From UMGS172 sp045578845 (GTDB taxonomy: Bacteria > Bacillota > Clostridia > Oscillospirales > Acutalibacteraceae), in the NCBI GenBank assembly GCA_045578845.1, contig JAZNLA010000048.1:1-44947 (forward strand): a stretch of 44,947 nt of DNA. Reading direction: 5' to 3'. The position numbers and the translations under genes were made by a program. The notes under the pieces were generated by a model. The model was not told the origin of the DNA and searched no databases. It saw only the letters and a list, made by a program, of their open reading frames with translations. Shown one piece after another: positions 6,192 through 13,184 of this stretch. How positions within the stretch are numbered: position 1 is the first letter of the stretch; every line of letters starts with the position of its first letter.

Positions 6192-6219
6192 GTGCGTAGC
6201 TTCGGCTACGCACTTTTTT
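6192..6219 (+). terminator. Strong terminator directly before the ligase RBS
   Basis: GTGCGTAGC-TTCG-GCTACGCAC (6192-6213), a 9-bp perfect stem with a UUCG tetraloop, then six T (6214-6219). The RBS AAGGAG starts 5 nt later (6225-6230). A terminator between promoter and start codon implies that expression of the gene needs antitermination. Confidence 0.85.
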
Positions 6220-6239
6220 ATTTTAAGGAGAAGATTAAA

Positions 6240-7940
6240 ATGCCAAACAAACGCTTTACAGGCTATCCGTCAATAGACAAGCCTTGGATGAAATATTATA
6301 CAGAAGAAGAAATCAACGCAGAAACACCCAAATGTAGCATCTATGAGAAGATCCGTGAAAATAATGCAAACTTTCCAAACGAAACGGCTTTGTTGTTTTT
6401 TGGAAAGAAAATTACATACGGCAAAATGTTTGCACAAATAGACCGTACAGCACAAGCACTTGCTTTTTATGGTGTAGTAAATGGCGATAATGTTGTTGTA
6501 TGTATGCCTGCTCTGCCTGAAACGGTATATGTAATTTTAGCATTAAATAAAATCGGTGCTAATGCGGTATTGCTTAATCCGTTATTTGACGAACAACAGT
6601 TATTAAATCGTATTAACGAAACCGATGCCAAAGTGTTATTTGTTGCAAACGAACTCTATGAACAGGTCATAAACATTCTCCCGAAAACAACAATCAAAAC
6701 GATAGTTTCTTGCCCTGCGGTCAATTCATTAGGTACGGTAGTCAAGCAAATCAAAAGGGTGAAAAAGATAGACGGCACGATTGCTTGGAATGATTTTATT
6801 AAAAATGGTAATAGTACGGCGGTTATTTCCCCTGCCTATGAGCCTGACAAACCCGCTATTATGGTTTATTCGTCAGGCACAACGGGTGCCTCAAAAGGTA
6901 TTCAATTAACAAATGACGGTGTTTTAACATTGTTAGTTGATGCTAAAAGTGTATTTGTTGAGATGAAACGCCAAGATAAATATTTCGTACAAATCCCATT
7001 ATGGTTTTCAACCGGATTAGTGGCAACATTATTGACCTCACTCTACTATGGTTTAGTTGCTATTTTAGAGCCGATGTATGACTTATCTCTTTTCGGCAAG
7101 CATATTGCAAAATACAAACCAAATTACATTATCACCGCTACGGGACTTGTGGATTATTTATATTATCAACAATATAGACATCCCTCTTATAAGCATTTCA
7201 AATGTTTAGCAATCGGCGGTGAATATGTAACCCCTCAGGCCGAAAACAGATTCAACAAATGGTTAGTTGATAACGGAAATACTATCGCTTTGCAGAAAGG
7301 ATATGGAATGTGCGAACTTGGAAGTATTGTAACGGCTGCAAGTGTGCGTTATAACACCGTTGGTTCGGCGGGTATTCCCACTCCGCATGTTATTGTTTCT
7401 TCATTTGATTCAAAAACGAACAAAGAATTAAAGTATGGAGAACGAGGCGAAATCCGTGTATGTTCTCCTTGCAGAATGTTGGGATATTACAAAAACGAAG
7501 AAGCCACAGACAACTTCTTTTACACAGACGAAAACGGAAACGTATGGGCTTGCACGGGTGATATGGGTTATATTGCTGAAGATGGCAATGTATATGTGGA
7601 TGGTCGAATAAGCTCATCCTATAAAAACACAAAAGATGAAACAATCTATTTGTTTGATATTGAGCGTGCCATTTTAGGTGTTGAACAAGTAAGACAATGC
7701 AAGGTGGTTGTGTCTACCGTAAATGGCATAAAAATACATACTGCTCATATTGTCTTGATGGAAAGTGCAAGTCGAGAAGCCGTTTTTGACAACATAAAAG
7801 AATACTGTTCAAATAATTTGCCTGCAAATCATATACCGACACTCGTAAAAGTATATGAAGATGCCCTGCCGGTTTCGCCAAGCGGCAAATTGGATACGCT
7901 TAAAATGTCTAAAGATACCAACAGCTTAATTGAACTGTAA
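6240..7940 (+). CDS. AMP-dependent acyl-CoA synthetase/ligase (adenylate-forming enzyme)
   Basis: 566 residues of the ANL superfamily: ATP-dependent adenylation of a carboxylate, usually followed by thioester formation with CoA or a carrier protein. The phosphate-binding motif is YSSGTTGASKG at 210-220. A GYGMCELG segment occupies the A5 position. Later come TGDMGYIAEDGNVYVDGR (A7-A8) and SPSGKLD with the catalytic A10 lysine at 550, so it looks catalytically complete. The start is ATG at 6240, because the longer frame from 6180 runs through the terminator and the RBS. It is element cargo behind a two-stage attenuator-like leader and 73 bp before an unknown gene. No carrier protein or biosynthetic cluster is nearby, so its substrate is unknown. 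Confidence 0.85.
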   Translation: MPNKRFTGYPSIDKPWMKYYTEEEINAETPKCSIYEKIRENNANFPNETALLFFGKKITYGKMFAQIDRTAQALAFYGVVNGDNVVVCMPALPETVYVILALNKIGANAVLLNPLFDEQQLLNRINETDAKVLFVANELYEQVINILPKTTIKTIVSCPAVNSLGTVVKQIKRVKKIDGTIAWNDFIKNGNSTAVISPAYEPDKPAIMVYSSGTTGASKGIQLTNDGVLTLLVDAKSVFVEMKRQDKYFVQIPLWFSTGLVATLLTSLYYGLVAILEPMYDLSLFGKHIAKYKPNYIITATGLVDYLYYQQYRHPSYKHFKCLAIGGEYVTPQAENRFNKWLVDNGNTIALQKGYGMCELGSIVTAASVRYNTVGSAGIPTPHVIVSSFDSKTNKELKYGERGEIRVCSPCRMLGYYKNEEATDNFFYTDENGNVWACTGDMGYIAEDGNVYVDGRISSSYKNTKDETIYLFDIERAILGVEQVRQCKVVVSTVNGIKIHTAHIVLMESASREAVFDNIKEYCSNNLPANHIPTLVKVYEDALPVSPSGKLDTLKMSKDTNSLIEL

Positions 7941-8013
7941 AACCACACACCACCCACCCCGACAGCGAAAAATTAACGGTGGTTTATGAGGGAAAGTAAA
8001 GGAGTATTATAAA

Positions 8014-8910
8014 GTGAGTAAAATATTAATTGATAATTGGACACTACAACGAGCAGCCTGCGATTTAACGGATTCATATAATTATATTCCAAAACCAATT
8101 GCAAAAAACGCAAAGATAGAGCATATTAAATTAATAGAAGCAATAATCTTATGGGATGATATTTTTTTCGTTAATAACATTCAAGCGTCTATATGGCAAA
8201 ACTCATTAAAAAAATATGGATATGGGCGTTTCCTAAAGCCATACAAACTCAAGCAAGCTGATATCGAGAATTTTGATTTGTTTGGCGAAGACGAAAATAG
8301 AATTTTAGAATATGTTACTGATGATAACACAGTTACAGATGTGGTTAAGAAAAGAGCTGTGGCATATAGTCTTTTTTGTAATCAACAAAAAATTACATAT
8401 ATGCCATGCGAAGAACGAGCCAATTATCTCAAAAACCACAATCCGGTTCAACAATATATGAATAGGGATGACGTACTCAATTGTCTAGATAATGAATTAA
8501 AGAAATTTTATGATACTGTTAACGAAAAGTTTTGCACAAACAAACTAAATTTTTCATTTCCTGTGTTGTTTGATTTTGTAAGTGCAAACGCTAAAAAAGA
8601 AAATTACATAGAAACCGCTTTGCAAATTAGAAATATGCCTGAAGTAAAAGCTTTTCGTGAATGGATGACAGATTTTGAAAAATTGTCACGAAATGGTAAT
8701 AGTCTTATGCTAGAAAAAATGGCAACATATATAGAAGCAATTGTCAAAGATATTACGAACGTGATCCCAACAACTATAAACGGTGAAGTTCAATTTGCTA
8801 TAACACCATCGGTTTCGCTACCTTTTAAATTAGGAAAATCACCTAAAAATATGCTGCATATTGATTTTATACGCACACTTGCGAATTTTGGAGTAACCGA
8901 AAGAAAATGA
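8014..8910 (+). CDS. Unknown 298-residue cargo protein
   Basis: I do not recognise this protein. GTG start at 8014 with AAAGGAG 9 nt upstream. It is soluble, without signal peptide or membrane segment, lysine- and asparagine-rich and AT-rich. It contains two cysteine-containing strings (YSLFCNQQ, YMPCEERANY), a predicted helical central region, and a C-terminal segment (FAITPSVSLPFKLGKSPKNM). No nuclease, kinase or helix-turn-helix motif stands out. It follows the adenylate-forming enzyme by 73 bp on the same strand and ends before a bidirectional terminator. It is probably co-transcribed with that enzyme and may act with it, or be an uncharacterised defence or immunity factor. Both are guesses from position. 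Confidence 0.7.
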   Translation: MSKILIDNWTLQRAACDLTDSYNYIPKPIAKNAKIEHIKLIEAIILWDDIFFVNNIQASIWQNSLKKYGYGRFLKPYKLKQADIENFDLFGEDENRILEYVTDDNTVTDVVKKRAVAYSLFCNQQKITYMPCEERANYLKNHNPVQQYMNRDDVLNCLDNELKKFYDTVNEKFCTNKLNFSFPVLFDFVSANAKKENYIETALQIRNMPEVKAFREWMTDFEKLSRNGNSLMLEKMATYIEAIVKDITNVIPTTINGEVQFAITPSVSLPFKLGKSPKNMLHIDFIRTLANFGVTERK

Positions 8911-9031
8911 ACAATTCGTTTTATAGCTTTGTACACAAAGTATAAATATCAGATTAGTTCTGTTTGATTTATGATTCACTCCGAAAAATTAATATCAAGT
9001 AATTATATCAACAAAGAGGGCTTATTCCCAC

Positions 9032-9072
9032 AAAAAATCCTTACTCTCCATAAAGGAAAGTAAGGATTTTTT
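9032..9072. terminator. Bidirectional terminator between convergent cargo operons
   Basis: AAAAAATCCTTACT (9032-9045) is the exact reverse complement of AGTAAGGATTTTTT (9059-9072). It gives a T-run on both strands and serves the rightward gene ending at 8910 and the leftward operon ending at 9127. Confidence 0.9.
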
Positions 9073-9126
9073 AGTTATCTGTAAATCGATTCCGAATTTA
9101 CAATTTCGGTTGCTCGGTTATGGACA

Positions 9127-10023
9127 TTATTCATTTGTTGAAATGGTTTCATTAATACACTCAATTTCCCCGTCTTTATTCCTTTTGAATCGCCCAATAG
9201 TATAATTTTGTGCAAATAAATTACAATGCCACTTGCCTTGTTTGAGTGATACTTTATTCGATAACGATGTAATAATTAGTTCAAAAGTTTCCTTGTATCG
9301 TTCGGCAAATCTATTCTCTAATATTAATTCCACACTGACTCTATTATGCAGTTGTTTTTCCATAAAATCAGGCGAAGCATAAAATACAAATCTGTCTTTC
9401 TCTCCGGATGATAATGTCATTTTGAGATTTTCTTGATTTACCGCAGCATTTCCCCAATTCTTATTAATGCTACGTGATTTCCCACAAGAATAACTTACTG
9501 CTATACAAGATTGGGTTGTGTTGGTTAATTCCAATGCTATTCCTAAAGCGTTTCCGTGTTTATATTCGCCGATTTGGATAAATTTCTGTGTAGGGTCATC
9601 CACTAATTCTTTAGGAGTTATTTCAAAAGCCTCCCAGTTGCTAACAAATGCAAATGGACGCATTTCTAATTTGTAGCGAGTTTCTTCCATATCGATTAAC
9701 TTTTCAGATAACTGATTTGCTTTTATGGAGTGCTCAAGTGTAAAGTAGAGTGCTAACATTGTAATTACACCACTCATTCCGGCTCCAGCAAAGCCTATCC
9801 ACGCATCAACAGATCCAACTTGTTCAATAACATCTATGTTTTTAAAAAACAACCCGATTAAATATGTAGCAACTACAGAAAAGAAAATTACTGTCGCAGT
9901 AGTAACTGCAAGTTTTCCGGCTTTCAAATCTGATTGAAACTGTTTTATTAACAAAACAATAGCATATATCAGTATGGCTATTGTTATAACGGTTATTACA
10001 ATTAACAAATATAATGATTTCAT
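9127..10023 (-). CDS. Membrane-anchored protein, third gene of the AbiE operon
   Basis: 298 residues from ATG at 10,023, chosen because GGAGG lies 7 nt upstream. Three hydrophobic segments (about 4-26, 38-60 and 73-98) precede a soluble domain of about 200 residues with mixed strands, inferred cytoplasmic, and no motif I recognise. It begins 23 bp after the AbiEii toxin gene on the same strand and ends at the shared terminator, so it is almost certainly in the AbiE transcript. AbiE systems are normally two-gene. An added membrane protein could be an accessory effector, or simply a passenger in the same defence cargo. Confidence 0.7.
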   Translation of the reverse strand: MKSLYLLIVITVITIAILIYAIVLLIKQFQSDLKAGKLAVTTATVIFFSVVATYLIGLFFKNIDVIEQVGSVDAWIGFAGAGMSGVITMLALYFTLEHSIKANQLSEKLIDMEETRYKLEMRPFAFVSNWEAFEITPKELVDDPTQKFIQIGEYKHGNALGIALELTNTTQSCIAVSYSCGKSRSINKNWGNAAVNQENLKMTLSSGEKDRFVFYASPDFMEKQLHNRVSVELILENRFAERYKETFELIITSLSNKVSLKQGKWHCNLFAQNYTIGRFKRNKDGEIECINETISTNE

Positions 10024-10046
10024 AATTCCTCCAAAATGGTATATAT

Positions 10047-10940
10047 TTATTTCCATTCAGTAATATCCTTGTTCCACATCATAAAGCACTCATCTTCATT
10101 GATAATTGCTTGCCAAATAGGGAACAGGAATTTAACAATACTGTCGATAACAGTTTTATAATCTAATTGCGGATTGCCGATTTCTTTCAGCCATCGATTC
10201 CATTTTGTTACCATACCACTGTCATTTGCAAAATTTTCAATAACTGTAAGGCTATCTTTCTCGTATGATGTGCCACGATTTTGTAGTGTTTCAAAAATAG
10301 CCTCTTGAAGCTTTCTTCCATCGAAGTCAAACATATTTGAAAGATAAAATATATCGTAAAAATCTTTCATACGACTTGTCATTTCAAGACGGCTGAGTAT
10401 CGCATCGAATTTTTCAGCAATTGTACTTTCCAATGAATATGTATTTATCTGTGGATTATCAAACTCATCAAGCTGTACCGGTATAATTCTTTTTTCAGAA
10501 CTTGGCACAATAACATCACCTACACCAAAATCCACACTGAATGGAGTTTTGGTGTTTTTAATTTGTCCTATTATCTGAAAAGAAACTCCCGTATATTTCC
10601 TTTGTGGAGATATGGTTTCAAAGGATTTGGAAGTAAGTGTTATAAAGTCATTTCCAGTATCAACCGCTAAAATTTCAGCCACTATCTTTTCTATATCCTC
10701 AACACTATTTGGTAATTGCCTGATAAGAAAATCAACATCAATAGTCGCTCTGCTTTCAAAATTTGTCAGGGTATAGATGAACAGTCCGCCTTTTAGAACG
10801 AGATTATTTGCATATTTTGATAAAGAGACTTTTCTTAAAAATTCTTCCTGACAAAAAAGCTGCAAATATAATTGAAGCGGTTTTCCTGTTGCTTTTGATT
10901 TGTTTTTTAACTTTGCAAGGACAGATGCTGCCTTATCCAT
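10047..10940 (-). CDS. abiEii: AbiEii-type nucleotidyltransferase toxin
   Basis: 297 residues. VLKGGLFIYTL (Gly54-Gly55) followed by RATIDVDF (Asp71 and Asp73) is the nucleotidyltransferase signature of the AbiEii/MenT-like toxins. These cause reversible growth arrest; tested relatives transfer nucleotides, in some cases to tRNA. A later AEKFDAILSR...KDFYDIF stretch (about 180-205) is also typical of the family. The start ATG at 10,940 overlaps the abiEi stop (TAATG), with GGAGG 10 nt upstream. A second ATG at 10,949 is too close to GGAGG. It forms a type IV toxin-antitoxin pair with the upstream gene and is likely anti-phage cargo. Confidence 0.88.
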   Translation of the reverse strand: MDKAASVLAKLKNKSKATGKPLQLYLQLFCQEEFLRKVSLSKYANNLVLKGGLFIYTLTNFESRATIDVDFLIRQLPNSVEDIEKIVAEILAVDTGNDFITLTSKSFETISPQRKYTGVSFQIIGQIKNTKTPFSVDFGVGDVIVPSSEKRIIPVQLDEFDNPQINTYSLESTIAEKFDAILSRLEMTSRMKDFYDIFYLSNMFDFDGRKLQEAIFETLQNRGTSYEKDSLTVIENFANDSGMVTKWNRWLKEIGNPQLDYKTVIDSIVKFLFPIWQAIINEDECFMMWNKDITEWK

Positions 10941-11677
10941 TATAGCCATACCTCCATTCTTTCTCTTACCTTTTTATGAACATTCCGTTTTTTCGCATAC
11001 TCCATAAGTTTTGCAATGTTTTTTCCGTTATCGTTTATATACGATATAATTGCCTTGTTATAGATTTCTTTGTCCATCTTGTTTTCGTTTTTTACACACT
11101 CACAAATAAGTCTGTCACGGTCAAATATTTTGAGAGTGCAGTCTTCATATTCTGCATCGGTTATACCATATATAAGATGTGATTTGTCAATGTAATAAGG
11201 CTTTACATAAGGGTAATCAATGTTAAATCTTGATTTTGATACATTGCGGTCAATGGCTATATCCCAAGCAAGAGGCGTTCTATCGCTATATCCATAATAA
11301 AACAAAGCAGAAGTCATACAGATAATACCATCAGGATAAAGCGTATAAATCAGCTTCGCTTCACTATCGTTCTCGGTTGTTTCAACAATTCGATAATATC
11401 CTTGTCTGACTCTTTCAAGAAATCCGTTTTCAACAAGACTTGCGATATCCTTTGAATAGATACCAAGATTATTCAGTTGTATTGTTCGTATCAAAGGTTG
11501 GAGCCCTTTTGTCAAGTCAGAACTATCTGCTATTTTTCTTATCTCTCTCAAAGGCTTTTGAAATTCTTCCAAAGCCTTTGTAATATTAGATACAGAGTCC
11601 TGTGTTTCTTTCGCAACCTTTGTGAGAGGTGCAAATGCTTCAAGTATTTTGTTGTAATCCTTAATAAGTTTATTCAT
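10940..11677 (-). CDS. abiEi: AbiEi-type antitoxin / transcriptional autoregulator
   Basis: 245 residues. After an unusually long N-terminal segment of about 65 residues with heptad-like spacing (coiled coil), the winged-helix part is visible as YSKDIASLVENGFLERVRQGYYRI (about 79-102). The family's C-terminal antitoxin domain follows, with CMTSALFYYGYSDRTP. In type IV systems AbiEi does not bind the toxin; it counteracts its effect and represses the operon through inverted repeats. GAGGTGG supports the ATG at 11,677. A consensus promoter with an inverted repeat in its spacer lies about 45 bp upstream. The N-terminal extension is the unusual feature. Confidence 0.85.
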   Translation of the reverse strand: MNKLIKDYNKILEAFAPLTKVAKETQDSVSNITKALEEFQKPLREIRKIADSSDLTKGLQPLIRTIQLNNLGIYSKDIASLVENGFLERVRQGYYRIVETTENDSEAKLIYTLYPDGIICMTSALFYYGYSDRTPLAWDIAIDRNVSKSRFNIDYPYVKPYYIDKSHLIYGITDAEYEDCTLKIFDRDRLICECVKNENKMDKEIYNKAIISYINDNGKNIAKLMEYAKKRNVHKKVRERMEVWL

Positions 11678-11720
11678 AAATCCACCTCATAACAAATTGC
11701 TTTGCGGTAACTTCGTATTT

Positions 11721-11749
11721 ATTATATACAAAACTTTTAATTTTGTCAA
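11721..11749 (-). promoter_or_regulatory. Consensus promoter of the abiE operon with internal inverted repeat
   Basis: On the minus strand TTGACA (11,749-11,744), 17 nt, TATAAT (11,726-11,721). ACAAAA (11,729-11,734) and TTTTGT (11,741-11,746) form a 6-bp inverted repeat across the spacer, a plausible AbiEi operator half-site pair. Confidence 0.82.
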
Positions 11750-11880
11750 TAGGATAGAAAATGATGTGAAAAAATAGAACGCATTTTCAAGGCAGAAGAT
11801 ATAAACACCTTGCCCGCCTTAATTTCAATGCTTAAAACGGCGATATAGTGCGGTTTTCAACACCCTATTTTTCCACTACA

Positions 11881-11922
11881 AAAGGAAAAAGCCGAGTGCA
11901 GTTTTGTCAAACCACACTCGGC
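11881..11922 (-). terminator. Terminator of the tnpV operon
   Basis: GCCGAGTG (11,891-11,898) pairs with CACTCGGC (11,915-11,922), and the next two bases pair across imperfectly. On the minus strand the stem is followed by TTTTTCCTTT. It lies just after the stop of the 57-codon gene. Confidence 0.8.
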
Positions 11923-11927
11923 ATTTC

Positions 11928-12101
11928 TTATGCTATTCGTACTTTCTTCCGCTTGGCTTTTGATAACTTGATAATCAGTTCGTCAACCGCATCGGTATAT
12001 TTGCCTTCACGGATTAGTTTGTTTTTCAGTGAAACCAACACTTGCATTACAAGGGAATAGTCTTCATCCGTTAAGTAAAGATGATATTTCGGTGTTCTCA
12101 T
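11928..12101 (-). CDS. 57-residue mobile-element protein downstream of tnpV
   Basis: Begins MRTPKYHLYLTDEDYSLVMQ and ends in a basic tail (KRKKVRIA). The ATG overlaps the tnpV stop (ATGA), and GAGGTGG lies about 7 nt upstream, so translation is coupled. The start resembles short ribbon-helix-helix-like or regulatory proteins, but I cannot name a family. A terminator follows directly, closing the operon. A companion to TnpV of unknown role. Confidence 0.72.
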   Translation of the reverse strand: MRTPKYHLYLTDEDYSLVMQVLVSLKNKLIREGKYTDAVDELIIKLSKAKRKKVRIA

Positions 12102-12475
12102 ATAAACACCACCTCGTTGTTTACTATCTCTCTGCTACGGCTTTCGATATTTCCCATTATTTCAACCCATTTCATAGGATTGTCAGCTTTTAACTGTTCG
12201 GTTATACCCTCGCTTTCGGCAAATTGTTTTACCAACCGAAAATAAAGTTCCTCAGCCTGCTTATCAATTTCGGCAAGGTGGTTGTTCAGCTTTCCGCTTG
12301 TCAAAAGGTTGGTGTAAAGTATCTTACGGTGTTGCTTCAAATAGCGTAGGTGTCGCTGTCCCCATATACCAATAGGCTTGTTTTCCTCTTTTGGCAATTC
12401 CAAACAAGGCAAATAATAATCTCCTTGCTTCTCATACCATAAACCATTCTTCTCATCAAAAAATTTGTTTTCCAT
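12098..12475 (-). CDS. tnpV: TnpV family transposon protein
   Basis: 125 residues from the ATG at 12,475, where GGAGG is 7 nt upstream; a longer frame to 12,520 has no RBS. The sequence GDYYLPCLELPKEENKPIG, followed by WGQRHLRYLKQHRK and YTNLLTSGKLNNHLAEID, is very characteristic of TnpV, carried by Tn4451-like and many Clostridial integrative elements. No enzymatic role is established. It marks the right side of the element and supports treating the whole 1-12.6 kb block as one mobile unit. Confidence 0.9.
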   Translation of the reverse strand: MENKFFDEKNGLWYEKQGDYYLPCLELPKEENKPIGIWGQRHLRYLKQHRKILYTNLLTSGKLNNHLAEIDKQAEELYFRLVKQFAESEGITEQLKADNPMKWVEIMGNIESRSREIVNNEVVFI

Positions 12476-12540
12476 TTTGTAATCCTCCAAATGTATTGAT
12501 TTTCCTACAAATTCAATCATTCCGGCTGATTACAAAGCCG

Positions 12541-12576
12541 AAGGGAGAAGCTACTTCCTTACGTAGCCTCTCCCTT
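12541..12576. repeat. Hairpin near the right end of the element
   Basis: AAGGGAGAAGCTAC (12,541-12,554) pairs with GTAGCCTCTCCCTT (12,563-12,576) with one mismatch and an 8-nt loop. On the plus strand TTTCGTTTTTTT follows at 12,582-12,593. It could be a leader structure of tnpV, a terminator shielding the dcw cluster, or part of the element end. Confidence 0.5.
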
Positions 12577-12641
12577 TGGTGTTTCGTTTTTTTGCATAAC
12601 ACAACAGCCTAAAAATTGTTGATTTTTTTGTTAAAAAACTC

Positions 12642-12670
12642 TTGCAAAACGTTACAAATGGTTATATAAT
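12642..12670 (+). promoter_or_regulatory. dcw cluster promoter
   Basis: TTGCAA (12,642-12,647), 17 nt, TATAAT (12,665-12,670), followed at once by the GTGG repeats of a MraZ box and a leader of about 80 nt to mraZ. It lies just outside the presumed right end of the mobile element, so the insertion has spared it. Confidence 0.8.
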
Positions 12671-12679
12671 GAATTTGCA

Positions 12680-12727
12680 GTGGTGAATTGTGGTGTTTAA
12701 TACCATAGCAAGACCATAAAAGTGGCG
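12680..12727 (+). promoter_or_regulatory. MraZ-binding box (GTGG repeats)
   Basis: GTGGTG occurs at 12,680 and again at 12,690 (10-bp period), with a third copy in AAAGTGGCG at 12,719-12,727. MraZ is known to bind direct GTGG/TGGG-type repeats in the mraZ leader and to repress its own operon. The first two copies lie about 10-20 bp past the -10, where repression would be effective. Confidence 0.7.
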
Positions 12728-12755
12728 AATTTAAGCACAGAAGGGGGCGGTCGAG

Positions 12756-13181
12756 ATGTTTTTTGGACAACATAATCACAGCATTGATAAAAAAGGCCGC
12801 GTTTTTGTGCCTGCAAAGTACCGTGAGGAACTTGGCGAAGAGTTTATGCTCAGCCGCAGTCCTGACGGTAAACCTTGTATTTGCGTATATCCCATGAGTG
12901 AATGGGAAAAGATTGACGAAAAATTAAAATCATTACCCGGTGTACAAGCCGGCAAACTTATAAGATTTATGTATTCGGGTGCCGAACTTATTTCGTGCGA
13001 CAGCCAAGGCCGTGTGCTGATACCTCAAACACTTCGTGAGCACGCAGGACTTAAAGGCGAAAGCACCATAATAGGTATGTCTTCAAAACTTGAAATTTGG
13101 GATAGTGAGGCGTTCAATGCCGAACAGGCAGAGGAAACTCCCGAAATCATTGCTTCGTTGGCAGAAATGCTTGGTTTCTAA
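12756..13181 (+). CDS. mraZ: Transcriptional regulator MraZ
   Basis: 141 residues, family length. Two SpoVT-AbrB-like swapped hairpin halves, each with the signature D-x-x-GR-V: DKKGRVFVPAKYRE (about 11-24) and DSQGRVLIPQTLREHAGL (about 82-99). It forms ring-shaped oligomers on DNA and represses the division and cell wall operon in tested bacteria. A purine-rich AGAAGGGGGCGG precedes the ATG. Its probable target repeats lie in its own leader at 12,680-12,727. It heads the dcw cluster, 3 nt before rsmH. Confidence 0.96.
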   Translation: MFFGQHNHSIDKKGRVFVPAKYREELGEEFMLSRSPDGKPCICVYPMSEWEKIDEKLKSLPGVQAGKLIRFMYSGAELISCDSQGRVLIPQTLREHAGLKGESTIIGMSSKLEIWDSEAFNAEQAEETPEIIASLAEMLGF

Positions 13182-13184
13182 AGT

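Larger units (their letters stand above)
1005..12630. mobile_element. Integrated mobilizable element (IME) with large serine recombinase
   Basis: A block of about 11.6 kb separates the tRNA-Leu promoter (ends 972) from the dcw promoter (starts 12,642). It carries recombinase, TnpW-like, relaxase and MobC genes on the left and TnpV on the right, the gene complement of Tn4451-like mobilizable transposons. No conjugation apparatus is present, so transfer would need a helper. Exact ends are not proven: a weakly similar AT-rich string (TTTTTGTT followed by AAAAAAC) occurs near 1002-1019 and 12,624-12,639. The coordinates are therefore approximate, within about 40 bp on the left and 60 bp on the right. 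Confidence 0.75.

Noticed and set aside
6180..6239. Longer N-terminus of the adenylate-forming enzyme from a TTG at 6180
   Set aside because: These 20 codons are the UUCG terminator hairpin, its T-run and the AAGGAG RBS, so they are untranslated leader.
10047..10056. Start of the AbiE-linked membrane protein at 10,056, overlapping the toxin stop
   Set aside because: GGAGG with ideal spacing points to the ATG at 10,023; the upstream ATG has no ribosome-binding site.
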